Below, piece after piece: positions 1-10,439 of a stretch of DNA of 64,000 bases; the first letter of the stretch is position 1; every line of letters begins with the position of its first letter. A model generated the notes under the pieces. That model worked only from the letters and a program-made list of their open reading frames with translations, searched no databases and was not told the DNA's origin. Made by a program: the position numbers and the translations under genes. This stretch comes from Boswellia sacra (taxonomy: Eukaryota; Streptophyta; Magnoliopsida; Sapindales; Burseraceae), in the NCBI GenBank assembly GCA_013180625.2, contig SNVD02007056.1:1-64000 (forward strand), written 5' to 3'.

Positions 1-1665
1 ACATGCCATTTACTATGCATCTCGAACTTTAAATGATGCTCAGCTTAATTATTCTACCACTGAGAAAGAGCAGCTAGCGGTTATTTTTGCTTTAGAAAGT
101 TTCGATCTTATTTGATTGGTACTAAAGTAACCGTTTATTCTGATCATGCAGCTTTGAGGTACTTGCTCATCAAGAAAGATGCTAAACCAAGGCTTATCAG
201 GTGGATACTCCTTTTACAGGAGTTTGACTTGGAGATCAAAGACAATAAGGGAAGTGAAAACTTAGTTGCAGACCATCTCAGTCGCATTGTCCATGATAAG
301 AATGCACTGCCATGACAAGAAAGTTTTCCAGATGAACAATTGTTGTCTCTAAATGTAGTAGCCCCTTGGTATGCAGATATTGTCAACTACTTAGTTACCA
401 AAAAGCTACCACATGACTTGACTCGAGCTCAAAGAAACAAGATCAAGAACATTGCCAAGTATTACATATGGGATGATCCGTACTTATGGAAGCATTGTTC
501 TGACCAAGTGATAAGAATGTGCATTTCTGAATCTGAATTCAATTCAATTTTAACCTTCTGTCATTCTTATGCATGTGGAGGTCATTTCGGACCAAAAAGA
601 ACAGCCCTTAAAGTTCTTGATTGTGGATTCTACTGGCCATCATTGTTCAAAGATGCATATCTGTTCTGCAAAGCTTGTGACCGTTGTCAAAGGACAGGTA
701 ATTTAAGTGCCAAAAATCAAATGCCACAATCCCCTATACTTATTGTCGAGATTTTTGATGTGTGGGGTATTGATTTCATGGGTCCTTTTCTTTCATCATT
801 TTGTAATGTTTACATTATACTTGCTATGGATTATGTTTCTAAATAGGTAGAAGCAAAAGCTACGAGAACTAATGATTCTAAAGTTGTTGTAGATTTTGTG
901 AAATCTAACATTTTTGCGAGATTTTGAACACCAAGAGCCATGATTAGCGATAGAGGGACACACTTCTGCAACCGATCATTTGAAGCCTTGCTCAAGAAAT
1001 ACAACATCACTCACAAGTTGTCTACTGCATATCATCCACAAACTAGTGGTCAAGTTGAAGTTTCAAATCGAGAAGTCAAGTCCATTCTCGAGAAGACAGT
1101 GAATCCGAACAGAAAAGATTGGAGCCTACGACTTAATGATGCACTTTGGGCATACCAGACTGCTTACAAGACACCTATTGGTATGTCTCCGTACAGGTTA
1201 GTCTATGGTAAGCCATGTTACCTTCTGGTAGAGCTCGAACACAAAGCATGGTAAGCAGTAAAGCTTTATAACATGGAGATGGATGCTGTTGGAGAACAAA
1301 GGAAGCTTCAACTGCAAGAATTGGAAGAACTTAGAAATGATGCCTATGAGAATTCCAGAATTTACAAGGAGAGAACTAAGGCATTTCATGATAAAATGAT
1401 CTCCAGGAAGAATTTTGAAGTGGGACAGAAAGTTCTTTTATTTCATTCTCGCCTCAAGTTATTTCCAGGTAAATTACGATCTCGATGGGTTGGACCTTTT
1501 GTTATTACTAATGTTTTTCCCCATGGTGCAGTGGAAATCAAGAGCTTAAAAACGGATAAAGTATTCAAGGTGAATGGGTACAGGTTGAAGCCTTACTATG
1601 AGAATTCAGTGATGCAGGACATCGATGAGGTACCTCTCTACGAGCCAACTTATCTTGATGGGTGA
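1..1665 (+). pseudogene. Gypsy pol remnant: RNase H end and integrase
   Basis: Three reading segments align as one Athila-type pol C-terminus: the end of Ty3 RNase H ([11 protein letters not shown], about 112-315), the integrase H2C2 zinc domain (CKACDRC near 670-700), the DDE core (WGIDFMGPF near 763-789, ISDRGTHF near 943-966, and the Glu of QVEVSNRE near 1051-1074), then a C-terminal [15 protein letters not shown] tail ending at 1665. It is dead: one frameshift lies near position 96-110, and in-frame stops are at 313-315, 844-846, 925-927 and 1252-1254. All three catalytic acidic residues are still readable. No chromodomain is seen, which fits Athila rather than chromoviruses. Confidence 0.92.
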
Positions 1666-1700
1666 GGACAGATAACGTCAGGCTGAGGACATTAAACCAA

Positions 1701-1724
1701 GCGCTTATTGGGAGGCAACCCAAT
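1701..1724 (+). promoter_or_regulatory. Conserved post-pol hairpin of the element
   Basis: GCGCTTATTGGGAGGCAACCCAAT lies 36 bases after the pol stop. ATTGGG (1707-1712) pairs with CCCAAT (1719-1724) around a 6-base loop. This GGGAGGCAACCC motif recurs at the same place in many plant Athila-like elements. Its role is unknown to me. Confidence 0.6.
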
Positions 1725-1950
1725 GTTTTTGAAACATAAATAAAAAGAGACAAAGAAAAGAAGGTAGTAATGATCAATTTTTGTGTTTCGAAGAGATTCC
1801 TCTCATGGGCTATTATAATTGATCAGGTTTTATCTATCTTTGCCATTTGTCTTATTTGCTTTGTTGTTTGTTTTTGACTTTCATTTGCTCTTGTGTTTTT
1901 ATTTCTTTTATTTGTCTCTATTTTCTTTTCTTTTCTTGTGTTTAATTTGA

Positions 1951-2079
1951 TTATTCCGTGCTTCGAGTTCAGTTGTGCAACAGCTTGAGGAAACATTCAA
2001 ACGGGAGTTGAAGCCGTTGTTCGAAGATTTGAAACGTGCATATCTAGGAGAAGAACAAACTCAATCGCATTATCGGTAA
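1951..2079 (+). pseudogene. Short coding remnant, unknown (42 codons)
   Basis: An open stretch without its own ATG encodes an acidic/basic peptide containing QQLEETFKRELKPLFEDLKR, with protein-like composition (amphipathic, charged). It ends at a TAA that overlaps a GT (CGGTAATAT), which could be a splice donor: a pyrimidine-rich stretch and a second open segment starting at 2103 follow. It may be the N-terminal part of the Cys-rich protein downstream, or the start of a spliced env-position gene. I do not recognise the family. Confidence 0.35.
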
Positions 2080-2102
2080 TATCTCTCATTTTCTTCTCTT
2101 CA

Positions 2103-2727
2103 ATGGATGCTGATATCTTTCTATCAAACCTTCGTAAATATTTCCCTTCACTTCCTCAAAATGCTGTGTTTAAAATTTATAAAGTACGGATGACTAGACT
2201 TTAGGCATTGATGCTCCTAAATGTGCCTGCTGATATCCGATGGCTTATCGAAGCCAAGGTGAGATTGTCCGGTGAGCCGGACATTAATCTCGCAAATACA
2301 TGCCTGGTCTAGGAAAGAGCTACTACGCCAAGAGGCGAAGAGCGAAAAGGTTACAAGTATGTTATAAATGTGCTAGATGGAATTGTAACCAGACTTGTCG
2401 TTCATTAGGGTTTGCGTCCAGGAATAGAGAAGATAAACTTTCATTTATTAAGAATGGTTTGAGTAATGAGTCGCTGGATAATTTTTGTTAACTCTCGAGT
2501 CACATTCTTGTGGACTTGTTCAGCGTGAATTGCTTAATCTATGGACACAATTTCGTGATGAATTGCAGTGTTATAGTCTAGGGAATCTGACTAAAACCGA
2601 CCTTGTTTGCCAGTTTATAAGAAAACTGGATGGGAAGCAAATCCCCGACTCATAGAAGGCGTTTCAACCGTTACTGGAGGTAAAACCAGAGGAAGATGTG
2701 AGCCACAATCACAACTACTTGTATATT
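2103..2727 (+). pseudogene. Broken basic Cys-rich nucleic-acid-binding protein, carlavirus/vitivirus CRP-like
   Basis: Coding pieces lie in three frames: 2103-2300 (one in-frame stop at about 2202), 2300-2491 (an open 63-codon segment) and about 2491-2727 (one stop near 2653). The middle piece has a run of basic residues (YAKRRRAKR, residues 9-17), then a C-x2-C-x4-C-x3-C cluster (Cys 21, 24, 29, 33), then a charged tail with KLSFIKNG. Basic stretch plus compact zinc-finger-like Cys cluster is the layout of the small Cys-rich proteins of Betaflexiviridae (carlavirus and vitivirus type), known as nucleic-acid binders and RNA-silencing suppressors. I made the match from memory without a search. 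The gene is broken by at least two frameshifts and two stops. It lies inside the retroelement between pol and the LOG-like ORF, so it is a captured or shared domain rather than a free viral insertion, unless the whole block entered separately. Confidence 0.55.
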
Positions 2728-2890
2728 TGAATGTGTGTTGTTGTTGTCGATTTTTATTTTCTTCTTGTTTCGTTTGATCTGATTATCAATGTTATCTTTG
2801 TGTTTTTGTTGTTTGTTGATTTTGTTTGTTTTAAATTTTAAATTTTCTTTTTGACAAACCATATGACTACCCCATGTCATAAACACACGT

Positions 2891-3088
2891 GGAGACAAGT
2901 GTGGAGGTTTCGTCAACCTCCGCCGAAAGTATATCTCCATTTTTCATGCACATGTGAGAGACAAGTATGGAGGTTTTATCAACCTTCGCCGAAAGTAATC
3001 TCTACTTTTCATGCTTCACGTGGGAGACAAGTGTGTAGGTTTTATCAAACCCCACCGAAAGCATATCTATTTTTTTTCAAATCTCGGG
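2891..3088 (+). repeat. 66-bp tandem repeat, three copies, each with a small hairpin
   Basis: Units start at 2891, 2957 and 3023, marked by GGAGACAAG or AGAGACAAG. The period is exactly 66 bp (22 codons), and one frame stays open across all three copies from 2851 to 3147. Unit 1 contains GGAGGTT (2903-2909) pairing with AACCTCC (2915-2921). Units 2 and 3 keep weaker versions. The array ends about 190 bp before the LOG-like start codon. It could be a structured leader or a repeat peptide; nothing shows which. Confidence 0.8.
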
Positions 3089-3274
3089 GCGATAAATCTG
3101 CATCGAGCAACTTCCACCGAAATTATGTCCCCATGTGTCAAATTTGAGAGTTTTACGTGTGTATATATCCATGCTGTATATTTTGAAATTTCATTTTATA
3201 ACCTGTCTTACACTTGAATCGCATAATACCTAACATACATCATTGTCTTACACAAATTTAGAGCACTTTTAGAA

Positions 3275-3880
3275 ATGGAGAAAGCACCAATTCGGCGATT
3301 CCAAAATATATGCGTATTTTATGGATCGCAATTTGGCAAAGATGGAGAGTTTACAACAGCAGCTCTTGATCTTGGTAGGACATTAGCTGCGAGGGGTATT
3401 CGTTTGATTTATGGAGGGGGTAGTCTTGGGTTAATGGGGTGTGTGTCGACAGCTGCATCCCTAGGATGGAGTAAAGTTCTCGGCATTATCCCTAAACCAT
3501 TAGCTGTACGAGATATCGTAGGCAACACAATCGGGGAAGAGTTACAGGTCTCTAGCATGCATGAGTGTATTGCACATATGGTCATTAAATCTGATGCATT
3601 TATAGCTTTGCCCGGTGGTTATGGTACATTAGAGGAGATATTTCAAATCACCTCTTTGGCACAGCTAAACATCCATCAGAAACCCATTGGTTTGTTAAAT
3701 GTCAATAATTTTTTTGATGGTTTGTTGTCTTTTCTTGATCAAGCAGTAGAAAAAAACTTCATCTCACAGTCAGCGAGGCAAAGCCTGGTTACAGCTTCAA
3801 CTGCAGGGGAGTTAATTGACAAATTACAAGCATTCGTCTATTTGCCTGATCCAACAATATCTCGGATAGATTGGTTTTGA
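3275..3880 (+). CDS. LOG: LOG-like cytokinin riboside 5'-monophosphate phosphoribohydrolase, intronless, inside retroelement
   Basis: This is an intact 201-codon ORF with no stop or frameshift. LOG enzymes cleave the ribose-phosphate from cytokinin nucleotides to release the active free base in the cytosol. Visible landmarks are CVFYGS (residues 13-18; plants usually have CVFCGS), YGGGSLGLMG (46-55), LGIIPK (69-74) and the hallmark PGGYGTLEE (113-121). Length is close to the usual 200-230 aa. Plant LOG genes normally have several introns; none is present here, so the copy probably came from a spliced RNA. One oddity: where plant LOGs have MHxRKxxM, this protein reads MHECIAHM (95-102), losing the conserved Arg and Lys, so activity may be changed or lost. 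It sits on the same strand as pol, about 1.6 kb after its stop, upstream of the element's 3' LTR. The ATG at 3275 is the first in frame and fits the family start. Confidence 0.88.
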   Translation: MEKAPIRRFQNICVFYGSQFGKDGEFTTAALDLGRTLAARGIRLIYGGGSLGLMGCVSTAASLGWSKVLGIIPKPLAVRDIVGNTIGEELQVSSMHECIAHMVIKSDAFIALPGGYGTLEEIFQITSLAQLNIHQKPIGLLNVNNFFDGLLSFLDQAVEKNFISQSARQSLVTASTAGELIDKLQAFVYLPDPTISRIDWF

Positions 3881-5857
3881 GAAGGCAATAAGAGGCATAA
3901 ACTGGATTTAACGCTCCATCTGTAATCTCTATCTGCTGGTTTGCTTCATTTTCGTTTGCTTTTTCTTTATTGTGTTTATTTTAGTTTTTTTTATGTCATT
4001 TCTTTTGAGTTTTTTTTCCAGGTTGTTTCTTTCACCCCAGGTACTATTTTCTTATCTTGGCTTTTAGAGTGGTGGCTTAAAAAGTTTAATTCCTCTTGAA
4101 ACGCATTCTGGATCTCTTCAATCCATAATGGCTGAATATGGAGGCTAACTTCTAACTTTTTAGACCCATTCTAACTAACTTGTTTTTGTTTGCTGACTTG
4201 TTGAACTTTGTTATTTTATGAGTGAGTTTAGTTTTGCGTAATTTAAAGTTGTTATGTGCTTTTATCTTTATCAGTTTCGATTTAAAACAAAAATTGTGGA
4301 AAAACCTGAGAATGGCAGAATATTGGGTTTTCTTAACTTTTGAAACGCATTCTCTCTAAATAAATCTGTAGTTTATTTATTTCGTGTTGTTTGAAGTGTC
4401 TTGTTTCTTGTTTTGTTCTTCATAATAAAGGTATATATGCTGGAAACCTTAAGTCTACGGGCTACTGGTCCTAAGGATTGTTGAAATATACAATCTTGAC
4501 TCAGGTGTAACAACGCCACGTACCTCTTTTCTTGCATTTTGTGGGTCGATGATAAGATAATGATTGAATTAAGAATAACTCTTGGAAAATGATAAACGAT
4601 GCATGGATCTGTTTGTTTGAAATGTTTATTGGTTTTCGCTTTGCTTTTGATTCCTTGCGCAACATTGAGCACTGAGCTATTATCACTGAGTTATTTGTTC
4701 AATTAGAGAAAGTTTATGTAATTTAAATGTTTCTTCAGATTTCAATGAATTCTAGAACTTGTTTGATGGTCACTCGAGGCGAAATCCTAGGCTGTGCAAC
4801 ATTAGAGAAATGATTTAGGCCATCTTTGGACCGTTTAAGCCTTAATAGCCAACCTTGACTGAAATTGATCCTAGTTACCCCTTTGAGCCTTTGTAAGCCT
4901 TTTTCTTTGTTAACTCACTAAAAGATTTCCTAACCTAAAATGAATTTGTTCCAAACAGTTTATCCCTTACCTATGAGCATGTACATCATTCACAATTAAA
5001 TTTTGAGCTATGTTCTGATTTTGGAAAGTTAGAGGAGGTTGGGATGTGTCATGAGCAATGCAGTGAGTTCTATTGTGTTTGAAAAAAAAAGAAAAAAAAA
5101 GCCAATCTGTACTTATCGTCCACGTACTTACACATTGAGGACAATGTGTTGTTTAAGTGTGGGGGAGGGAAGTGTAATAAAAAAAAAGAAAAAAAAAAAA
5201 AGAACAAAAGAAGAAGAATAAGAGATCTATACCCTTAAGTGTTCTTAAAAAGAATGAAACACCAAAGTGTGGGGGTGTAGTTTTCTTTTGTTTTCTGAAA
5301 AAAAAAAAGATTGAGTGTTCTAAATAAGTTTGGGGGTGTAACCTGGTGAATTGAAATGAAGTTGTTTTATAGGGTTGAGCTCTACATAGTCTTGAATGAT
5401 TTATGTGTTTGTGGGTGATTTGAGCCAAATTATTATCCTTTTTCATACCTTCACCCAAGCCAAACGTTACAAGCTTAATAAAGTCCTACTTGATCCTTGG
5501 TGTTGTGCATGTCTACATTAGTGGAGAGTGACTTGAAAAGCAAGCCTATGGAGTTCATTTATACACACATCTTCAATATTAATATGATTCATTTTTATGC
5601 ATAAACTCATCCGGGTTACAAGTGATTAGGTGAGAATGGCTCTACACACACACACTTGAGGAATTGAAATGAAGCGAAACTAATCTTTAAGATAAAATTC
5701 TTGATCAAGTGCATTATTTTGAAGTTTTCCTTGGGTTATAATTAAGTACACTCTTTGAGGCCTATTTTCAAGTTAAAACATGTGTGTTTTAATTTTTCTT
5801 TGATTCTGTTTAGATTTAGTTTTGTTTTCATATCGTTGTTGTTACTCGAGGACTAGC
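3881..5857 (+). other. Non-coding 3' region of the Athila-like element
   Basis: I see no convincing gene. It is T-rich with oligo(A) stretches (5080-5099, 5178-5201, 5297-5308). G-rich tracts resembling the terminal polypurine tract recur at about 5155-5170, 5268-5278 and 5329-5338. The stretch TTGAGGACAATGTG (5136-5149) followed by TTTAAGTGTGGGGGAG is again typical of Athila-type 3' regions, so the LOG block is flanked on both sides by retroelement sequence. Confidence 0.6.
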
Positions 5858-5863
5858 AAAGTC

Positions 5864-5879
5864 TAAGTGTGGGGGAATT
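5864..5879 (+). promoter_or_regulatory. Polypurine tract (plus-strand primer) of the Athila-like element
   Basis: TAAGTGTGGGGGAATT directly abuts the LTR start at 5880, the expected place for the primer of plus-strand synthesis. Confidence 0.75.
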
Positions 5880-7293
5880 TGATAAGTGTCTATTTATATA
5901 TCATTTTCATATCAATTCGTCCATGTTTCTTTTCTATATTCCTTGGTATTTTTATGTTTTTGTGTGGTTTTGATGTTTGTAGGAGTTTTGGAGCAACTTG
6001 CACAAAAATTGAGTAAAACCCTTCATTTTCACCTCGGCTAGTCAACCATTTTCTAGGATTTAATTGTATTGATATACAATGAACCCGATGACATATCATA
6101 TACCGTTGAAAAGCTCTCGAAGTCTACTTTTTGGAGAAATTTACGATTTATGAATCCATTCAGTGTACCGAAAGTTGTAATCAAAACAGTGCGAGAAGTG
6201 TAGAAATGTAATTCCACACATAACTGTAGCATGTATAATACGGGACACTGTAGCACGTTACTGTAGCAGAGTATTTAATCACATTTTAAGGTTTTATTTT
6301 CATAACTTGAAGAGGGGAGAACGTGGTGGAGGCTGCAGCTCTGGAATTCTTTCATCTCCTGGAGTTCTTGAAGGAGAAAGGAATCTTGGAAAGAGGAAGA
6401 ACTACAATCCAAAGAGAATTACATCAAATTTGCTAAGTTTTTTCCTTCCCTTTCATGTTCTGGAATGTCTCCATGTTGTATTGTATTTACCACGTTCTTA
6501 AACATGTGTAACTAAATCTGAATTGGTTGAGGGTGATTTCAAAGCCCCTAATATGGTTTTTGTAAGTTGATTATGCAAGAAGTTGTTATCCAATTCTCTA
6601 ATTGAAGTTGCTTGTATTTTCCCATGTCTAATGCTTATGATTGCTTGCTGGATTGTATTTGGGTGGCCAACTGAATATAATCTGGATATTGTCTATTGCT
6701 AGACTAGAAATCTTAATCCGTAATTGTCTTGAATTTCTAATCCTTAGTAGCAAAATTGTGATCAGAGATTGCAATTGGAAAATACAACCTAAGTTAAATA
6801 ATCCGAGCTTGTGTGTTTATTGCTTAGATCAACCTATCTTTCTTATCGTACTGCATCCATTGACTTAAATTTAGAGAGCTTGTTCTAGGTTGTTTAATGG
6901 ATAGAGATTAAATAAAGAGCCTGTTTTATTTAACAACAAAGTAAGGAAAGATTGGGATAACAGAGCTTGTTATTATCTACGGTTGATAATTTCAATGGTG
7001 TAAATTGGATGACAATTCTACAATTAATTTGCAAATCCATATCTTGTGGTAGAGAAGGATCCCTTAACCGGGTTTCTCTCATTGATTTTTCAATCTGTTT
7101 AAATTTGCATTGTGTTATTCTTTACTTGCATTAATATTTTATCTAGTTAATCAATCAACAAAACCCCCCTCATTTAGTTTATTGTTGCTTTCGAATAACA
7201 AATTCAATTAGAATCAATCCTCGTGGGAACGATATCTTACTCATCACTTTATTACTTGTGCGACTAGTATACTTGCTAGTTTCGAACGCATCA
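5880..7293 (+). repeat. 3' LTR of the Athila-like element (about 1.41 kb)
   Basis: It begins TGATAAGTGTCTATTTATAT right after the polypurine tract and ends TTCGAACGCATCA, giving TG...CA ends. Near the 3' end, AATCCTCGTGGGAACGATAT (7220-7239) and GCGACTAGTATACTTGC (7260-7276) are motifs common in LTR ends of this lineage. No long ORF is supported inside. The 5' partner LTR is outside the window, so insertion age cannot be judged here. Confidence 0.82.
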
Positions 7294-7339
7294 ATGTGCA
7301 TGCTAGGGTTTTTATTTTTTGTTAGCAAAAGCAAGGCAA

Positions 7340-7652
7340 ACAAAAATGGGCTAGGTTAGGCTTGGGTTTTATTAAAGTAGGCCGAACATTAAGTTTTATA
7401 GAAGGGAAGATAATAAGGGTCTAAGTATTAGATTACTAAATATATATATTTTTATTATTTTATTTTATTTTATTTTTGGGGAATGGGTCGGGCTGGGCTT
7501 CGAGCACAATCCCCATCCCTATCCCGATTTAATTTTAGGTAAAATTGTTATCCCCATCCCCACCTATTTCCCATTTTTAGCTCCCCATCCTTAGCCCAAA
7601 TGGGTTGGGAAATTGCGGGGCCCCATCCTCGTGGGGATTGGTTCCACTTCTA
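7340..7652 (+). mobile_element. Partial copy of a hAT-type MITE
   Basis: The stretch from GGGCTAGGTTAGGCTTGGG to TTCCACTTCTA closely matches the 3' half of the complete 608-bp element at 56225-56832, including the alternating 'ccccatcccc' and 'ggggattggttccac' ends. The 5' half is missing, and the break is close to the Athila LTR end at 7293. The LTR element may have inserted into or next to this MITE. Confidence 0.75.
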
Positions 7653-9559
7653 TTCCTAAGTCATTTCTCAATAAGAAGATAACAAAATTTATCAACATAA
7701 GGCTAAATGGAGAGGTTCTACGACTATGTCATTTAAGGACCTTCACCTACAAATCATCAACAAGAACTATCATACATAATATTGTAGCATGCACATACTT
7801 CAACTATGGTTGAATAATCCAAAAAAGATAAGGAATTGTTGTGATATTGATTTGATAAAATTATTAAACTAGTAACAACTATTGGATTGACTTGGAACAC
7901 ATGCATCTAGATTATGACAATAGTGGAACACAACTGTTTGGATTGGTTACATCTATTAATAGAGCAATTCAACTAAAAAATTGTATCATGAAGCAGGGCT
8001 ACATAGTCGTATCTTGAAAAGCTTCACCTAATAATTTAAGTGTGAGAAGGCATAGCTATAAAAGTGTACAAAGAGCCTAACAATGATTTGGAGCAGGCAT
8101 TTTATGGACTTAGAGAGTGATGGATTCCATAAATTGTAAGAAAATGAAAACTTGCTAATTTTAGTTTAGCTCAACTCCACTAGGCAGTAGAAAGTAAAAT
8201 AAAAACAAAAATGTTGATAGAATGCTTATTTATGTGTTTGGATGTTACCATTCTAAGGGAAGCAATCAAATAAGTCACTTGGAAGATTGCAAGGATGGTG
8301 CCATCTTTTACCGCAAACATTGAATCATATATTGCAGTAGTTGCTAGGGCCGTTTCCTCTCTTCAGGATATAATTTCATTTGCAAAGGAATTGAATTTCC
8401 CAATAATAACCCATGAACCAACTTGTGTTCATTGAAATAAAACATGATCATTTGCTAACAAGAAAAGGCCTCAAAATACATATATTGATTACACCAAATT
8501 TTTGGTTCATATTGTATAATATTGACCGCAATATAAAAGCAAGTGCAATGAGGGAAATGGCTATTATAAGTGTCCTGATTTTCTAATTCATCAACTAGAA
8601 AGGGAATAGATTTCCTCTTTCATACCAATTAAGCAAGATATAATGTAAAAATATTATATCATTAATTAGCTAGAAGCTATCATTTTCAAGATAAGTTATC
8701 AACTGCAATAATTATTAGTTTAATGTATTTCAATACATTTGTTACTTAAATTAATTTAATCCATTATTGTCTATTTGATTGATGTGTTGAATTAAAGTAC
8801 TAATGTAAAACTAATTTAAAATCAATTAGTTCAATTAATTTAGTTGAATTAAAATCAATTCATTCAATTAATTTAGTTGAATTGAAATCAATTAGCTAAA
8901 ATTTATTTATGTTTAACTTAACTGTAAATTTAGTTGAATTGAATTAATTTTTTTTAGATTAACTAAAAAGTTAAAAAAAAAGTTGTTTATTTGATCCATT
9001 AATTTATTTCATGTCATTTAATTAATTAATTAAATTTATTTTTGTTTGTATGATTAAGTTAAGGAGTTTAATGTAGTGACATGAAATAAATTTATTTAAC
9101 TAATTCAATTTTTTAGTTAGTTTATTTTATTGAACATAATCGGATCCTTAACCACGAAATATACTCTTATATAACTATTTGGTCATAATTACAACATATA
9201 CAAAAAAAAGAAATGATGATGATCCCACTGCAAGAAAATATAATAATTTAATGAATTTCCTTTGATGTTCATCATTTATCATCGTTTACAATTTAAGGAA
9301 TTCAAATGATATGCTGGAGTTACTTTAGAATATGATCACATTTAGAAATTCATTTTTTGTATTTCTTTTTCAATATACACTCTCCTAGACTAATGATATG
9401 TTTGCATATGGCCTCATGTACCATTAAGAATTAAATCATCTCAAGTATAATAAATTATCTTTTTTATTAGATTTTGTTACCCGTTTGTTTGGATAATTTT
9501 TAATTCTTTGTAAAAGATACATGCACAAAAAACGATAACAAAATTCAGATTTGGTATAG
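7653..9559. other. AT-rich intergenic DNA, no gene seen
   Basis: Short, stop-rich frames only. A 33-bp direct repeat lies at 8818-8895 (about 2.4 copies of AAAATCAATTNNTTCAATTA plus flanking bases). No transposase or other recognisable coding remnant was found by eye. Confidence 0.5.
8818..8895 (+). repeat. 33-bp AT-rich tandem repeat, about 2.4 copies
   Basis: Units at 8818-8850 and 8851-8883 differ at only a few bases, and a partial third follows. The sequence is made of ATTAATTTAGTTGAATT-type words. It looks like simple replication slippage. Confidence 0.7.
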
Positions 9560-9566
9560 CATGGTC

Positions 9567-10401
9567 TAGTTCACCTCAACTACAATACCTACTCATTAAT
9601 TATAAAAGACCCAGCCATCACATTCAAGGATCATCTATCAATTTATACACAAAAGTCTCATCCTAGAGCTATAATCTAGTCGTCCATACACGTTAATCAT
9701 ACCATAACAGCTGAGTCTATTCCTTCTTACCCGGAATAGAGTCCGAATACACTGTCTAAACAATCCCTTACACATCAAAGCCTGTTATGTTGTCAATCCA
9801 AGCCTAAACACGGTTATCTATATAGAAGCTAGTTGTTAAGGTTCAGATAATAGAGTACCGGAGTTTTATAGCCATTCCTCCTCATCCCAAAATACACCCA
9901 ACAATCATTTATCACTCACTAGCTACCTATTTACGTTGCAACACTCAAAATAGTCATGCGATCATTCCTTCTGAGTGTCCAAGTTGAATGGGCATCCAAA
10001 ACTAAATTCCTTGGTTGTTTGTCTTCATTCTGTTCTAACAAGAAGGAACTATTCTAGTTCGTCACCTATTCTAGTTTGTCTGTAGCTAAAGTCATAGCTG
10101 TTCAGATCTTGTCATCATAAGTCAGTCCATCAGTTTTGTGTGCTCTCATCGCCACTTTTTGTCTAAGAATCCTTGGTATGTTTCCTTGTGCACATTAGGT
10201 ATCATATGTCTACAACACGGTGCTTCATGATCAACTAGTGTTTTTAAGACAATGTGGCGCGGCTCCCCAAATCCAAACAAAAGTCTTATAGCAGAAAGGG
10301 TATTATAAGGATTTTCTCATAGAAGGGTAGTTTTGTAATTTAGTTGTTTCTATCAAGGCTATTATTGTCTTTTCGATTTTGTTGTAAAATAAAACTCAAC
10401 A
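9567..10401 (+). repeat. 5' LTR remnant of the old gypsy element
   Basis: Shares long blocks with 17519-18235, for example CGTCCATACACGTTAATCAT, TATGTTGTCAATCCAAGCCT and GATCATTCCTTCTGAG. It ends ...CTCAACA directly before a primer-binding-site-like stretch. The 5' edge is estimated from where similarity begins. Confidence 0.7.
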
Positions 10402-10421
10402 TTAGGTGACTCAATTGGGAA
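10402..10421 (+). promoter_or_regulatory. Probable primer binding site of the old gypsy element
   Basis: TTAGGTGACTCAATTGGGAA directly follows the LTR end and resembles the TGGTGACTC...TGGGGA-type primer sites of some plant gypsy elements, with decay. The gag coding region starts 18 bp later. Confidence 0.45.
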
Positions 10422-10439
10422 GTCGGTTAGAGATATCAC

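Larger units (their letters stand above)
1..7293 (+). mobile_element. Athila-like Ty3/gypsy retrotransposon, 3' part only
   Basis: The window opens inside pol and runs through the end of integrase, a long 3' region and a complete 3' LTR ending at 7293. Integrase domain style, the conserved hairpin just after pol (1707-1724), repeated 'taagtgtggggg' tracts and an LTR starting TGATAAGTGTC and ending CGCATCA are what I know of Athila-type plant elements. The 5' LTR, gag, protease and RT lie outside the window. The 4.2-kb segment between pol and LTR is where Athila elements usually carry an env-like ORF. Here it holds a Cys-rich virus-like remnant and a LOG-like ORF instead. Lineage assignment is inference from motifs, not a tree. 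Confidence 0.85.

Noticed and set aside
5039..5458. Lys-rich and Phe-rich frames on both strands
   Set aside because: Products of oligo(A)/oligo(T) tracts in the 3' region of the Athila-like element.
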